This document shows positions 1-10,334 of a stretch of 64,000 nucleotides of DNA, piece after piece (position 1 is the stretch's first letter; each line of letters begins with the position of its first letter). The notes beneath the pieces were generated by a model. That model had not been told where the DNA came from. It saw nothing but the letters and a program-made list of their open reading frames with translations, and searched no databases. Location of the stretch: assembly GCF_003852545.1 (NCBI RefSeq), contig NZ_QAJR01000015.1, positions 109,282 through 173,281 on the forward strand, read 5' to 3'. This DNA comes from Acidovorax sp. FJL06 (GTDB lineage: Bacteria > Pseudomonadota > Gammaproteobacteria > Burkholderiales > Burkholderiaceae_C). Made by a program: the position numbers and the translations under genes.

Positions 1-3000
1 GCGGGGCCGCAGCTCGATGAGCGCGCTACGCGCACGCCCGGCCGCGTGGTCTGGGTGCCGGCCGGCACCCCGGCGGCCGATCTGGCGGCGCTCGATGCCT
101 CCGCCCGCATGGTGGCCTACCTGCAGGCCGGTGGCCCGCGCAACCTGGAGCGCGCCATGGCCCTGGCGCGCGCCACCGTCGCGGGTGCTGCCCTGCCTGT
201 CTTGCCCGCGCCCGACATATTGCCCAACCGGGGCCTCTACCACCCCGATGCGCCCCGCCTGCTGCCCCATGCCGCAGCGCTGGAGGCCTGGCGCCAGGGC
301 CAGCCCGCGCTGCGCGGCCTGCCCGCCGTGGCCGTGCTGGTGCACCGCCACCATTTTGTGGATGGCAGCACCGAATGGCTCGATGCCTGGCTGCGCACCT
401 TCCGCCAGCAAGGCCTGTTCGCCTATGCGGCCTTTGGCCAGCAGGTCACGGCGCAGACGCTGGCCGAGGTGCTGGAGCTGCCCCCCGCCAGTGGCACCGG
501 CCCCGGCCGCCTGCATGCCTCGGCCTTGGTGCTGCACCAGCTCGTGCCCCAGGCCGCCGCGCTGCAGCCGCTGCTGGCGCGCTGGGGCGTGCCGCTGCTG
601 GGCACGCAGCCCTACCGCGCGGGCGATGCCGCCGCGTGGGAGGCGAGCGACACGGGGCTGTCGCTGTCCGATGTGCCGTTCTACCTGGCCCAGCCCGAGG
701 CAGCCGGCGCTATCGACCCAATCCTCACCGTGGCGCACGGCCCTGAGGGGCGCGACTACCGCCTCATCGAACGCCAGGCCCAGGCCGTGGCCGCCAAGGC
801 GCGGCGCCTGATCGCGCTGCAGACCAAGCCTGCTGCCGACAAGCGCCTGGTGGCCATGGTCTACAACTACCCGCCGGGCGGCACCAACTTCGGCGCCTCG
901 TTCCTCAACGTGCCACGCAGCCTGGAGCAGGTGTCGGGCGGCCTGGCGCAGGCGGGCTACCGCACGCAGCAGGTGCCCGAGCAGGGCTGGATCGACGGGC
1001 TCAAGCCCCTGCTGGCCGCCTACTACCCCGGCGCCGATGTGCGTGCGCTGCTGCACAGCGGCCAGGCCGCCGCGCTGCCGCTGGCGCGCTATGAGCAGCA
1101 CCTGGCCACGCTGCCGAAGGCCGTGCGCGAGCGCATGAACGCGCACTGGGGCGCACCCGAAAAGAGCCGCTATGTGGTCGATTGGCAGGGCGAAAAGGTG
1201 TTCGCCGTCCCGCGCCTGCAGGTGGGCCAACTGGCCGTGCTGCCCCAGCCCCCGCGCGAAGAAACCCTGCGCCTGGGCCAGAACCCTTTCATGCACAAGA
1301 GCAAGGCGCCGCTGTCGCACCATTACCTTGCGGTGTACCTGTGGGCGCAGCTAGAGGCCGACGCGCTCATCCACTTCGGCACCCACGGTACGCAGGAATG
1401 GGCCGGTGGCAAGGCACGCGCGCTGGATGTGCACGACGATGCGCTGCTGCCCCTGGGCGACCTGCCCGTGGTCTACCCCTACATCGTGGACAACCTGGGC
1501 GAGGCCCTCACGGCCAAGCGCCGGGGCCGCGCCGTGCTGGTGAGCCACCGCACGCCCGTGTTTGCCCCGGCGGGCTTCGAGGCACGCATGGCCCACATGC
1601 ACGAGGTGATGCACGAGTGGGAAACCGTGGACGAAGGCCCCACGCGCCGCGCGCTCGAAAAGCAGTTGGTGGCGCAGTTTGTGGAGCACCAGCTGCACCG
1701 CGACCTGGGCTGGAGCGCCGCGCGCATTGCGGCCGATTTCAACGGCTTCCTCGAAATCCTGCATCCCTATCTGGACCAGCTCGCGCAAAGCTCGCAGCCT
1801 AAAGGCCTGGCCGTGTTCGGCCGCGTGCCCGCCCCCGAGCAGCGGCGCGAGACCATCCTGCAGGCGCTGCGCAAGCCGCTGATCGAGGCGCTGGGTGAGG
1901 ACATCGACGAGGCCTTTTTGATCAAACACGATGCGGTGCTGGCCGCTCGCCCCGCGCGCTGGCTGGAGCTGGCGCTGGTGGACGCCGAGGCCGCGAGCAA
2001 GTTGGACCTGCGCCCCGCGCTGCCCGCGCAGGCTGCATCCGACGTGGTGCGCGCCGAAGACCATGTGCCCAACCGCGCCGCGCGCAAGCCCATCGACACC
2101 CCCGCATTGCTGCAATTGGCCCAGCGCGCGCAGGCGCTGGAGCGCCTGCTGGCCACCGAAGGCGAGCTGCCCGGACTGCTGGCCGGACTGGAGGGCCGCT
2201 ACCTCACGGCGGCCTACGGCGGTGACCCGATCCGCAACCCCGACAGCCTGCCCACCGGCCGCAACCTCACGGGGCTGGACCCGAGCCGCCTGCCCACGCG
2301 CCAGGCCTATGCCGTGGCGCAGACGCTGTTCAACGACTGGTTCAAGGACTACCAGGCGCGCCATGGCGGCCAGGCACCGCAGCGCATGGCGCTGTCGCTG
2401 TGGGCGGGCGAGACGCTGCGCCACCAGGGCATCATGGAAGCGCAGGCCCTCGTGGCGCTGGGCATGCGCCCGGTGTGGGACGACTCGGGCCGCCCGGTGC
2501 GTGTGGAGACCATTGCGGCCGACGAGCTGAAACGCCCGCGCGTCGATGTGCTCATGAGCATCACCGGCTCGTACCGCGACCAGTTCCCCGCGCTGATGGC
2601 GCTGCTCGACCGCGCCGTGGCCCAGGCCGCCACGGCCGAGCCCGGCAACGTGATTGCGCGCAACACCGCGCAGATCGGCCAGGAGCTGCGCAAACAAGGT
2701 GTGCCCCGCGCACAGGCCGAGCAGCTGGCGCGCGTGCGCGCGTTCGGCAATGCGGTGGGCGACTACGGCACCGGCCTGTCGGACGCGGTGCAGAGCGACG
2801 GCCTGCAAACCAACGATGCGCGCCTGGGCCAGATGTTCCTTGAGCGCATGAGCCAGCCTTATCTGGAGGGCGAGCCCGTGACCGGCGTGGCGGGCGGCGC
2901 GGCGGCCAAGGCGCTGGGCGCGCACCTGCGCCGCACCGACGCGGCCATCCTCTCGCGCAGCTCGCACCTGTACGCCATGGTCAGCTCGGACGACCCGTTC

Positions 3001-3858
3001 CAGTACCTGGGCGGCCTGTCGGCCGCCGCCCGCGTGGCTGGGCGCCCGCAGGGGCTGGAGCTGCATGTGGCCCAGCTGCAGGACGTGGGCGAGCCCACCA
3101 CCGAGACCGCGCAGCGCGCCATTGCGCTGGAGATGCAGTCGCGCTACCTGCACCCTGGCTGGCTGCAGGCGCAGAAGGCCGAGGGCTATTCGGGCACGCT
3201 GCAGGTGCTCAAGGCCGTGCAGTTCGCCTGGGGCTGGCAGACCGTGGCGCCCGACACGGTGCGCAGCGACCATTGGCAGAGCTTTTACGACGTGCTGGTG
3301 CGCGACAAGCACCAGCTGGGCCTGCCCGAGTGGCTAAAAGAGCATCCACAGGCCTATGCCCAGTCGCTCGAACGCCTGGTGCAGGCGCAGCGCCAGGGCT
3401 ATTGGCAGGCCGATGCCGACACGCAAAAGCAGCTCGCGCAGGCCTACCAGGAGCTCACGCGCGCCGCGCCGCTGGCGGCCGAGCTGCCCAGCGTGCGCCG
3501 CTGGGTGGAGCAGGCCGCGCAGGGCACCGCCCCTGCGTCTACCGGCATGGCCGTGGCCACGCCACAGTTGACAGCGGCCCCGGCGCCGCAGCCCGCACCG
3601 CCTGCTGCCGACCTGCCTGCACCGCCCGCCCAGGCCGAGGCACCGCCCGCCGCACCCACCGTGCCTGCCATGGGCGTGCTGTTGGAGCGCCAGCCCGAGC
3701 GCGAAGCCCCCGACACCGCCCAAGAGCCCAGCCCCGTGGAGCGCATGGCCGGCATCGTGGCCCTGCTGGTCATGGCCCTGGTGGTGCTGGCGGGCGCTGC
3801 GTGGCAGGCGCGCCGCCCGTTTTCACTGTCCGCTGCACCCGGCCTGGCCCGCGCGTGA
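1..3858 (+). CDS. cobN: CobN-family class I chelatase large subunit, C-terminal membrane anchor (5' partial)
   Basis: The frame is open from base 1 with no stop, so the N-terminus lies outside the window; a GTG at 46 is only an internal candidate. The protein has the CobN/magnesium-chelatase-H fold signature, including [10 protein letters not shown] at 1372-1401. CobN is known as the ATP-dependent cobaltochelatase subunit that inserts cobalt into hydrogenobyrinate diamide. After the catalytic region there is a Pro/Ala-rich linker (about 3520-3700). A single hydrophobic segment (about 3745-3807) and a basic tail follow, which typical cytosolic CobN lacks. No CobS/CobT chelatase partners are in the window. 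cobO follows after 28 bp. Family assignment is secure. Whether it chelates cobalt or handles another tetrapyrrole metal in or at the membrane is open. Confidence 0.9.
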   Translation, partial: AGPQLDERATRTPGRVVWVPAGTPAADLAALDASARMVAYLQAGGPRNLERAMALARATVAGAALPVLPAPDILPNRGLYHPDAPRLLPHAAALEAWRQGQPALRGLPAVAVLVHRHHFVDGSTEWLDAWLRTFRQQGLFAYAAFGQQVTAQTLAEVLELPPASGTGPGRLHASALVLHQLVPQAAALQPLLARWGVPLLGTQPYRAGDAAAWEASDTGLSLSDVPFYLAQPEAAGAIDPILTVAHGPEGRDYRLIERQAQAVAAKARRLIALQTKPAADKRLVAMVYNYPPGGTNFGASFLNVPRSLEQVSGGLAQAGYRTQQVPEQGWIDGLKPLLAAYYPGADVRALLHSGQAAALPLARYEQHLATLPKAVRERMNAHWGAPEKSRYVVDWQGEKVFAVPRLQVGQLAVLPQPPREETLRLGQNPFMHKSKAPLSHHYLAVYLWAQLEADALIHFGTHGTQEWAGGKARALDVHDDALLPLGDLPVVYPYIVDNLGEALTAKRRGRAVLVSHRTPVFAPAGFEARMAHMHEVMHEWETVDEGPTRRALEKQLVAQFVEHQLHRDLGWSAARIAADFNGFLEILHPYLDQLAQSSQPKGLAVFGRVPAPEQRRETILQALRKPLIEALGEDIDEAFLIKHDAVLAARPARWLELALVDAEAASKLDLRPALPAQAASDVVRAEDHVPNRAARKPIDTPALLQLAQRAQALERLLATEGELPGLLAGLEGRYLTAAYGGDPIRNPDSLPTGRNLTGLDPSRLPTRQAYAVAQTLFNDWFKDYQARHGGQAPQRMALSLWAGETLRHQGIMEAQALVALGMRPVWDDSGRPVRVETIAADELKRPRVDVLMSITGSYRDQFPALMALLDRAVAQAATAEPGNVIARNTAQIGQELRKQGVPRAQAEQLARVRAFGNAVGDYGTGLSDAVQSDGLQTNDARLGQMFLERMSQPYLEGEPVTGVAGGAAAKALGAHLRRTDAAILSRSSHLYAMVSSDDPFQYLGGLSAAARVAGRPQGLELHVAQLQDVGEPTTETAQRAIALEMQSRYLHPGWLQAQKAEGYSGTLQVLKAVQFAWGWQTVAPDTVRSDHWQSFYDVLVRDKHQLGLPEWLKEHPQAYAQSLERLVQAQRQGYWQADADTQKQLAQAYQELTRAAPLAAELPSVRRWVEQAAQGTAPASTGMAVATPQLTAAPAPQPAPPAADLPAPPAQAEAPPAAPTVPAMGVLLERQPEREAPDTAQEPSPVERMAGIVALLVMALVVLAGAAWQARRPFSLSAAPGLARA

Positions 3859-3886
3859 CATCCCCCTTCTTGAAAGCACCCACACC

Positions 3887-4456
3887 ATGCAGATCGAAAC
3901 CCCACCCACCGAGAAGCGTTATGAAAAGCCCGAGGGCGAGCGCCGGGGCATCGTCATCGTCAACACCGGCGACGGCAAGGGCAAGAGCACAGCGGCCTTT
4001 GGCCTGGCGCTGCGCGCCCACGGCCGGGGCAAGGCCGTGAAGATCTACCAGTTCATGAAGGTGCCCACGGCGCGCTTTGGCGAGCACCGCATGTTCGAGC
4101 AGATTGGCCTGCCCATCGAGGGCCTGGGCGATGGCTTCAGCTGGAAGAGCAAGGACCTGGAGCACTCCGCCCAGCTCGCGCGCGACGGCTGGGAAAAGGC
4201 GCGCGCCGCCATCCTGTCGGGCGAGCATTTTCTGGTGGTGCTCGACGAGATCACCTACCCGCTGATCTACGGCTGGCTGCCGCTCGACGGCGTGCTGCAG
4301 ACGCTGCGCGAGCGGCCCAAGGACGTGCATGTGTGCCTCACCGGACGCCGCTGCCCGCCCGAGATCATCGCGCTGGCCGACACGGTGACCGAGATGCAGA
4401 TGGTCAAGCACGCGTTCAAGGCCGGCATTCCTGCCCAGCGCGGAATCGAGGACTGA
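3887..4456 (+). CDS. cobO: Cob(I)yrinic acid a,c-diamide adenosyltransferase (CobO/BtuR type)
   Basis: This 189-residue protein matches the usual length of CobO/CobA/BtuR. It has the N-terminal P-loop GDGKGKST near residue 28, a mid-protein [10 protein letters not shown] segment and the conserved [10 protein letters not shown] stretch. The family transfers the 5'-deoxyadenosyl group of ATP to the corrinoid cobalt in the cytoplasm. It sits 28 bp behind cobN and 86 bp ahead of the TonB receptor start, on the same strand. No cobalamin riboswitch is visible in either gap, so control probably acts from a promoter upstream of the window. Confidence 0.95.
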   Translation: MQIETPPTEKRYEKPEGERRGIVIVNTGDGKGKSTAAFGLALRAHGRGKAVKIYQFMKVPTARFGEHRMFEQIGLPIEGLGDGFSWKSKDLEHSAQLARDGWEKARAAILSGEHFLVVLDEITYPLIYGWLPLDGVLQTLRERPKDVHVCLTGRRCPPEIIALADTVTEMQMVKHAFKAGIPAQRGIED

Positions 4457-4542
4457 GGCCTGCGATTCCTGTCGCTGCTGGGGGCGGCCCGTTCTCCCGC
4501 TCCAGCCTTTTCGCTCCTGCTTTTTCTTTCTCCGTTCTTTTC

Positions 4543-6660
4543 ATGCGCAAACACCTCACTCCCCTGTCGCTGGCCGTGCTCGCCTGCACCACGCCGGCCG
4601 CCATGGCCCAGGCCACCGCCGAGTTGCCGGCGGTCCACGTCACGGACACGCCGTCCGCGCCCGGCAGCACGCTCTCGCTCGACGCGCCCAGCGCCACGGG
4701 CTCGCGCCTGGGCCTCACCGCGCGCGAGACCCCGGCCAGCGTGAGCAGCCTGGGCGCGGCCGACATCGCCGAGCGCAGCCTGACCCGCGCGCAGGACGTG
4801 GCCGTGCGCATGCCCGGCATCACCGAGGCGCCGGCTCCCGGCAATGGCGGCACCAGCCTGGTGGCGCGCGGCTTTGCGGGCCACAACTCGGTGGCGCAGA
4901 TGGTGGACGGCACGCGCCTCATCGTCGCCTCGGGCACCATCACCTACCCGTTCTCGACCTGGCCCATGGAGTCGGTCGAGGTGCTGCGCGGCCCGGCCTC
5001 GGTGCTCTACGGCGACGGTGCCATCGGCGCGGCCGTGAACTACGTGACCAAGCGCCCGAGCTTCGAGGCCCCGCAGCGCGAGGCGTTTTTGAGCGTGGGC
5101 TCCTTCGGCACCGTGCAGGGCGGCGTGGGCCTGCGCGGCCCGATCAACGACATGCTGGCCTACTCGGTCTACCTGGATGCGGAAAAGAGCGACGGCTACC
5201 GCCCGTTGATGGACACGCAACGCCACAACTACGCCCTGGCCCTGGCCGTGCGTGCCAGCCGCGACCTGAACGTCACCCTGTCGCTGGACGGCGGCGTGAA
5301 CGACGACGCGCGCTACTTCGGCACACCGCTGCGCAATGGCGTGCTCGACGAGCGCCTGCGCCGCACCAACTTCAACGTGGCCGATTCGGTGGTGAAGTAC
5401 GACGACCGCATCTGGCGCGCCAAGGTGGACTACCAGGCCGCCGCCGGCGTGCGCCTGCGCAACGAGACTTACCACCTGAGCACCGACCGCCACTGGCGCA
5501 ATGCCGAGGCCTATGCCTTCAACGCCGCCGGCACGGCCGTGAACCGCAGCGACTACCTGGAAATCCTGCACGACCAGGCGCAGACCGGCAATCGCTTTGA
5601 CGCCACGTTCGACGGCCACCTCTCCGGCATGAAGAACCGCTTCATCGTGGGCCTGGACTGGTACCGCACAGAGCTGGTGCACACCAACAATGCGCCCTAC
5701 GGCGGTGCCAGCACGGTGGACCCATTCAACTTCAACCCCGGCGCGTTTATCAGTCCCGTGCCCACCCTGCCGGGCCGGCGCTCCAAGCTGCAGACCACGG
5801 CCTTGTTTGCCGAGAACGCCCTCGACCTCACGCCGGAGTGGAAGCTGGTGGCAGGCCTGCGCAGCGACCGCATGGAACTGGACAACACCGACCTGCGCAC
5901 TGGCGTGAACCTGGTCAAGCAATATTCACCCGTCACCGGCCGCCTGGGCGCTGTGTGGTCGCCCAGCGATGCGCTGTCGCTCTACGGCCAGTTCGGCACC
6001 GGCACCGATCCGCTCAGCGGCGCGCTGTCGTTGCCCGGCGGCGGCAACACGCTGGACTTGACCAAGGGCCGCCAGGTGGAAGTGGGCGCCAAGGGCACCG
6101 TGCCTGCCGTGCGCGGCGAGTGGACGGTGGCGCTCTACAAGATCGAAAAACGCAACCTGCTTTCGCGGGATGCGAGCAACCCCAACCTCACGCAGCAGAT
6201 CGGCCAGCAGTCTTCCAGCGGCATCGAGCTGGCCTTTGCGGCCGAGCCCGTGCGCGGCTGGACCATTGACGCCAACGCCGCCTTCCTTCGGGCGCGGTAT
6301 GACAACTTCAAGGAGCTGGTGTCGGGCGCCCTGGTTGCGCGCGACGGTAACACGCCCACGGGCGTGCCTGAGCGCACCGCCAGCATCTGGACGGCCTGGC
6401 GCTTCCTGCCCCAATGGCAGGCAGGTTTGGGGGCGCGCTACGTGGGGGAGCGCCAGGGCAACACCGCCAACAGCGCGCAGCTGCCGTCGTATGTGGTGCT
6501 GGATGCCTCGCTGGCCTACGACTATTCGCGCCACCTCAAGCTCGGCCTGGCCGTGAAGAACCTGGCCGACCGCGACTATGCGCTGGCCGGCACGGCCAAC
6601 ACGCGCTGGCTGCTGGGCGCGCCGCGCACCGTGCAGCTCACGGCGCGCGCAAGCTTCTGA
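4543..6660 (+). CDS. TonB-dependent outer-membrane receptor
   Basis: I start it at the ATG at 4543, which opens a clear signal peptide ending near AMAQA; the open frame extends further upstream but into the cobO 3' end. The mature protein begins with a TonB-box-like segment (AVHVTD). The plug domain follows, with VEVLRGPASVLYGDG about residue 146, then a long beta-barrel ending in the aromatic Phe typical of outer-membrane proteins. At 705 residues it matches siderophore-type receptors. Its place between cobO and a PepSY/cobD block suggests a corrinoid, haem-like or metallophore ligand. The sequence alone does not identify the ligand. Confidence 0.9.
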   Translation: MRKHLTPLSLAVLACTTPAAMAQATAELPAVHVTDTPSAPGSTLSLDAPSATGSRLGLTARETPASVSSLGAADIAERSLTRAQDVAVRMPGITEAPAPGNGGTSLVARGFAGHNSVAQMVDGTRLIVASGTITYPFSTWPMESVEVLRGPASVLYGDGAIGAAVNYVTKRPSFEAPQREAFLSVGSFGTVQGGVGLRGPINDMLAYSVYLDAEKSDGYRPLMDTQRHNYALALAVRASRDLNVTLSLDGGVNDDARYFGTPLRNGVLDERLRRTNFNVADSVVKYDDRIWRAKVDYQAAAGVRLRNETYHLSTDRHWRNAEAYAFNAAGTAVNRSDYLEILHDQAQTGNRFDATFDGHLSGMKNRFIVGLDWYRTELVHTNNAPYGGASTVDPFNFNPGAFISPVPTLPGRRSKLQTTALFAENALDLTPEWKLVAGLRSDRMELDNTDLRTGVNLVKQYSPVTGRLGAVWSPSDALSLYGQFGTGTDPLSGALSLPGGGNTLDLTKGRQVEVGAKGTVPAVRGEWTVALYKIEKRNLLSRDASNPNLTQQIGQQSSSGIELAFAAEPVRGWTIDANAAFLRARYDNFKELVSGALVARDGNTPTGVPERTASIWTAWRFLPQWQAGLGARYVGERQGNTANSAQLPSYVVLDASLAYDYSRHLKLGLAVKNLADRDYALAGTANTRWLLGAPRTVQLTARASF

Positions 6661-6688
6661 TAGCGGTGCATCGAGTGAGGAACGGCGC

Positions 6689-8242
6689 ATGGTGAAGAAG
6701 CTCGTCATCTTCGTGCACAAGTGGCTGGGCGTGGTGCTGGCGCTGTTCTTCCTGATGTGGTTTGCGAGCGGGGTGGTGCTGTACTTCGTGCCCTTCCCCA
6801 GCCTCACGCAGGCCGAGCGGCTGGCGGCCTTGCCGCCGCTTCAACTGCCTGCCGATTGCTGCCTGGCCGCACCCGATGCCGCCCAGCGCGCGGGCCTGCG
6901 CCCAGCCGGTGGCGGTGGCGAGGCACGCCTGGGCATGCTGGGCGATGCGCCTGTGTGGCGCCTGCAGGCGGCGGCCGGCGAGGGCGCGGCCCCGCGCTGG
7001 CACACGGTGGATGCCCGCACGGGCGCCCTGGTGCCGCCGATCAGCGACACGCAGGCCGCCACCGTGGCCGAGGCCTTCAGCGGCCGCCGTGCCATGGGCA
7101 CCGAAGGGGTGGAGCGCGACCAATGGACGGTGCCCCAGGGCCTGGACGCACACCGCCCCCTGGTCAAGGTGCTGCTCGATGGCGACGACGGGCTGGAGCT
7201 GTACGTGTCACCCGGCGCCACGGAGGTGGTGCGCGACACGCGCCGCGCCGAGCGCTTCTGGAACTGGCTGGGCGCCGTGCCGCACTGGATCTACCCCACG
7301 GTGCTGCGGCAGTTTCCCCAGGCCTGGCACCACGTGGTGGTGTGGTTGTCCATCCCTGGTGTGCTGCTGGCCGCCACAGGCGTCGCGCTGGGCATCTGGC
7401 AGCTGTTCCTGAACCGGCGGCGCTGGATTCCCTACCGCCAGTTCTGGATGCGCTGGCACCACATCCTGGGCCTGGTGGCGGCGGTGTTCACGCTCACCTG
7501 GATGTTCTCGGGCCTGATGTCGATGAACCCCTTTGGCGTGTTCACCGGCCGCGCGGCCGACCCGCAAGCGCGCACGCAGTGGGCGGGCGAGGCCCCGCGC
7601 AGCCTGCGTGGCCCGGCCGAAGCCGTGGCGCTGGCAGCGGCCGAAGGCATCGTGCCGCTGGAACTCGATACGCTGCGCATCGCCGGCCAGGCCTGGTACC
7701 GTGTGCGGGGCCGGGGGGAGGGCGGGGGCGCCGTGCAGCGCCTGGTGCGCGCCGATGGGCCCGAGGCCACCGTGGTGCGGGCCGTGCCCGATGCGACGTT
7801 GCTGGCTGCGCTGCAGAGCCTGCGTCCGGGCATGCCTGTGCCGAGCATCGAACAAATCACGCAGTACGACGGGCTGTACTATGCGCGCCACCATGATGCA
7901 TCCACGGCCTTCCATCGCCCGCTGCCCGTGTGGCGCGCCCACTGGGTGGGGGACGGGGTGACGGTGTACGCCGACCCCGCCTCCGCCCGCATCGTGCTGC
8001 GTGCCGACGCCACCACGCCCTGGCAGCGCGTGCTGTACAACGGCCTGCACAGCCTGGACTTTGCGCCGCTGCTGGCGCGCCCGGCGCTGCGCACCGGGTT
8101 GGTCGTGGGGCTGTCCCTATTGGGTGTGGCGCTGTGCATCACCTCCTGCGTGGTGGCCTGGCGTGTGCTGGCGCCGCGCCGGCGGCGAGCGGCGCGGCCC
8201 GTGGCCAGCGCGCAGTCGGCGGAGGGCGCATGGACAGCCTGA
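6689..8242 (+). CDS. PepSY-associated transmembrane protein
   Basis: The ATG at 6689 is preceded by a GAG-rich ribosome-binding site (gagtgagg) and opens directly into a first membrane helix (FVHKWLGVVLALFFLMW). The 517-residue protein has further hydrophobic segments near residues 220-250, 265-285 and 470-500 with large periplasmic-looking loops between them, the layout of the PepSY_TM family. Members are often found beside TonB receptors for iron or other metals and are thought to be inner-membrane reductases or assembly factors. Its last 13 bases overlap the start of cobD, implying translational coupling to corrinoid synthesis. Confidence 0.8.
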   Translation: MVKKLVIFVHKWLGVVLALFFLMWFASGVVLYFVPFPSLTQAERLAALPPLQLPADCCLAAPDAAQRAGLRPAGGGGEARLGMLGDAPVWRLQAAAGEGAAPRWHTVDARTGALVPPISDTQAATVAEAFSGRRAMGTEGVERDQWTVPQGLDAHRPLVKVLLDGDDGLELYVSPGATEVVRDTRRAERFWNWLGAVPHWIYPTVLRQFPQAWHHVVVWLSIPGVLLAATGVALGIWQLFLNRRRWIPYRQFWMRWHHILGLVAAVFTLTWMFSGLMSMNPFGVFTGRAADPQARTQWAGEAPRSLRGPAEAVALAAAEGIVPLELDTLRIAGQAWYRVRGRGEGGGAVQRLVRADGPEATVVRAVPDATLLAALQSLRPGMPVPSIEQITQYDGLYYARHHDASTAFHRPLPVWRAHWVGDGVTVYADPASARIVLRADATTPWQRVLYNGLHSLDFAPLLARPALRTGLVVGLSLLGVALCITSCVVAWRVLAPRRRRAARPVASAQSAEGAWTA

Positions 8243-9234
8243 CCGCCTTGTTTGTCCCCGGCATGGGCGGGGCCCTGTTCCACCTGCTCCTGTGGTGCCC
8301 GTTGTTGGCGCTGGCGGTGGACTGGTGGCTGGGCGAGCCGCCCGTGGCCTGGCACCCCGTGGTCTGGATGGGGCAGGCGTTGCAGTGGGGGGGCGAGCGG
8401 CTGGCACCGCTCTCGCCGGTGGCCAGGGACTGGAAGGGCTTTTGGCTTGCAGCGCTTTTTTGGTGCGCCCTGGCAGCTATTGTTTTGATAGTTGCGGCGT
8501 ACCTGCAACATGGGGCGTTGATGCTGCCCGGCCTGCTGGCGGTGGCGGTGCTGGCGCTGCTGCTCAAGCCCCTGCTGGCCTGGCGCATGCTGCACGACGA
8601 GGTGCTCGCGGTGGAGCTGGCGCTGAGCCAATCGCTGCCCGCTGGCCGCGCGCAGCTTGCGCGCCTGGTGAGCCGCGATGTGAGTGCGCTCAGCGCCGTG
8701 CAGGTGCGCGAGTCCGCCATCGAGTCGCTGGCCGAGAACCTCAACGATTCGGTGGTGGCGCCACTGTTCTGGTTTGCGCTGCTAGGCCTGCCAGGGGCGG
8801 CGCTGTACCGGCTGGCCAACACGGCCGATGCCATGTGGGGCTACCCTGGCATGCGCGGCGGGCGCTACTGGCAATGGGCGGGCAAATGGGCGGCGCGGGC
8901 GGACGATGTGCTGTCGTGGCTGCCGGCGCGCATCACGGCCCTGTTGCTGGTGTTGGGGGCCCAGGGCCTGCGGCTTTCCACGCTGGCGCGCCAGGCGCGC
9001 AAGACCCCGTCGCCCAACAGCGGCTGGCCCATGGCGGCCATGGCGCTGGTGCTGGATGTGCGCCTGGCCAAGCCGGGCGTGTACGCCCTGCACAGCAAGG
9101 GGCGCAGGGCGGGGCCGCTGGATACGCGGCGGGCGGCACGCGCCGGCACCCGGGCGGTGCTGGCCCTGGTGCCGGTGGTGGCGGCCATCCAGTTGCTGGT
9201 GGCCCTGGCTTTCTCAGCATGGATGCAGACATGA
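8230..9234 (+). CDS. cobD: Adenosylcobinamide-phosphate synthase (CbiB/CobD family)
   Basis: The start ATG at 8230 lies inside the end of the PepSY gene. The 334-residue integral membrane protein has the family motifs AENLNDSVVAPLFWF and NTADAMWGY. CbiB/CobD attaches the aminopropanol (or its phosphate) arm to adenosylcobyric acid at the inner membrane. Residues around 75-95 (KGFWLAALFWCALAAIVLIV) are encoded by a stretch that looks like a copy of a dispersed palindromic repeat (see 8445-8495), so one hydrophobic segment may derive from that element. The stop overlaps the cobC start as ATGA. Confidence 0.92.
   Translation: MDSLTALFVPGMGGALFHLLLWCPLLALAVDWWLGEPPVAWHPVVWMGQALQWGGERLAPLSPVARDWKGFWLAALFWCALAAIVLIVAAYLQHGALMLPGLLAVAVLALLLKPLLAWRMLHDEVLAVELALSQSLPAGRAQLARLVSRDVSALSAVQVRESAIESLAENLNDSVVAPLFWFALLGLPGAALYRLANTADAMWGYPGMRGGRYWQWAGKWAARADDVLSWLPARITALLLVLGAQGLRLSTLARQARKTPSPNSGWPMAAMALVLDVRLAKPGVYALHSKGRRAGPLDTRRAARAGTRAVLALVPVVAAIQLLVALAFSAWMQT
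8445..8495. repeat. Dispersed palindromic repeat, family A, copy inside cobD
   Basis: The right half is an inverted repeat, GCAGCTAT (8473-8480) and ATAGTTGC (8488-8495), separated by tgttttg, and the left part contains AGCGCTT. The same ingredients (AGCGCTTG and GCTAT..TTTGATAGC) occur in the intergenic copies at 23215, 32484, 44851, 50288 and 51007. Here they lie in frame within cobD and encode a hydrophobic stretch. Confidence 0.5.
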
Positions 9235-10334
9235 CCCCTCACGACCTCCCGCCCCCATTGGTGCCGCTGCATGGCGGCCCGGACGCGGCGGGCATTCCGC
9301 TGCATGACTTTTCGACCAACAGCAACGCCTGCGGTCCCTGCTCCGAGGCGCGGCATGCGGTGCAGATGGCCGATGCCACGCGCTACCCCGACCCGGCCTA
9401 CACCGCCCTGCGCGAGGGCCTGGGCGCATTCCACGGCGTGGCGCCGGGCCGCATCGTGCTGGCGGCCAGCGCCAGCGAGTTCATGCACCGCATCACCGCC
9501 CTGGCCGCGCTGCAGGGCGCCGTGCAGGCGGCCCTGCCGTTGCACAGCTATGGCGACTATGCCCAGGCCGCCCAGGTGCGCGGGCTGGATGTGGTGCGGG
9601 GGGGCGGTGCTGCGGCGGGCCTGCAGTGGGCGTGCGAACCCTCCAGCCCGCTGGGCCTGGCCGATCCGGCCGTGCGCGCCTGGCAGCCTGCCGGCAGGGC
9701 ACGGGATGGCGGTGCGGCCGGTGCGCTGCGCGTGCTCGACTGCGCCTATGTGCCCCTGCGGCTTGACCCCGAGGGCGCGTGGACGGGGGTGCCATCCGCC
9801 CAATTGCCATCGGCCTGCTGGCAGCTGTGGACCCCCAACAAGGCCCTGGGGCTGACCGGTGTGCGTGCGGCCTACGCCATTGCACCCGTGGGCAGCGAGA
9901 GCGAGGAGCAGGTGCGCATGCTGGCGGCGCTGGCGCCTTCGTGGCCGGTGGGCGCGCATGGCGTGGCCTTGCTGCAGGCCTGGGTGCAGCCCGTGGTGCA
10001 GCAGTGGCTGGTGTACAGCCTCTCTACCCTGCGCGAGTGGAAGTCGCGCCAGCAGGCGCTGTGCCTGGACCTGGGCTGGACCCTGCATGCGGGCAGCCTG
10101 GCCAACTATTTCTGCGCGCAGCCAGACACCCCCTCGCTGCGAACGGATCTGGCGGCGTTGCGCACAGCGGGCATCAAGCTGCGCGATGCGGCCTCGTTCG
10201 GTTTGCCCGGCAGCGTGCGCCTGGGCGTGTTGGTGCCCACTGCGCAGGATGCGCTGCGGGGGGCCTGGAGGGCCACCGCCAGCGGCCGTACCATCGCCGA
10301 CAGAAGTTCAACCGGTTCAGGGGATGCCTTGTGA
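9231..10334 (+). CDS. cobC: CobC-like PLP-dependent aminotransferase-fold protein (threonine-phosphate decarboxylase type)
   Basis: The chosen ATG at 9231 overlaps the cobD stop (ATGA); an in-frame ATG at 9219 is an alternative. The 367-residue class I aminotransferase-fold protein has the N-terminal NSNACGP segment and WTPNKALGLTGVR, where the lysine should bind pyridoxal phosphate. Relatives make (R)-1-amino-2-propanol O-2-phosphate, the linker used by the cobD product, from threonine phosphate. Position directly behind cobD supports this role. The stop overlaps the next gene's GTG (GTGA). Confidence 0.85.
   Translation: MTPHDLPPPLVPLHGGPDAAGIPLHDFSTNSNACGPCSEARHAVQMADATRYPDPAYTALREGLGAFHGVAPGRIVLAASASEFMHRITALAALQGAVQAALPLHSYGDYAQAAQVRGLDVVRGGGAAAGLQWACEPSSPLGLADPAVRAWQPAGRARDGGAAGALRVLDCAYVPLRLDPEGAWTGVPSAQLPSACWQLWTPNKALGLTGVRAAYAIAPVGSESEEQVRMLAALAPSWPVGAHGVALLQAWVQPVVQQWLVYSLSTLREWKSRQQALCLDLGWTLHAGSLANYFCAQPDTPSLRTDLAALRTAGIKLRDAASFGLPGSVRLGVLVPTAQDALRGAWRATASGRTIADRSSTGSGDAL

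Noticed and set aside
1351-3312. A 653-codon open frame antisense to cobN
   Set aside because: It is rich in His/Arg/Ala/Gly with no domain, and is the expected shadow of a high-GC gene read on the other strand.
4457-4542. Possible cobalamin riboswitch ahead of the TonB receptor
   Set aside because: The gap is only 86 bp and lacks the B12-box and the paired elements needed; any riboswitch would have to lie upstream of the window.
4267-5922. A 551-codon antisense frame over cobO and the TonB receptor
   Set aside because: Same low-complexity composition and no motif; the forward genes are unambiguous.
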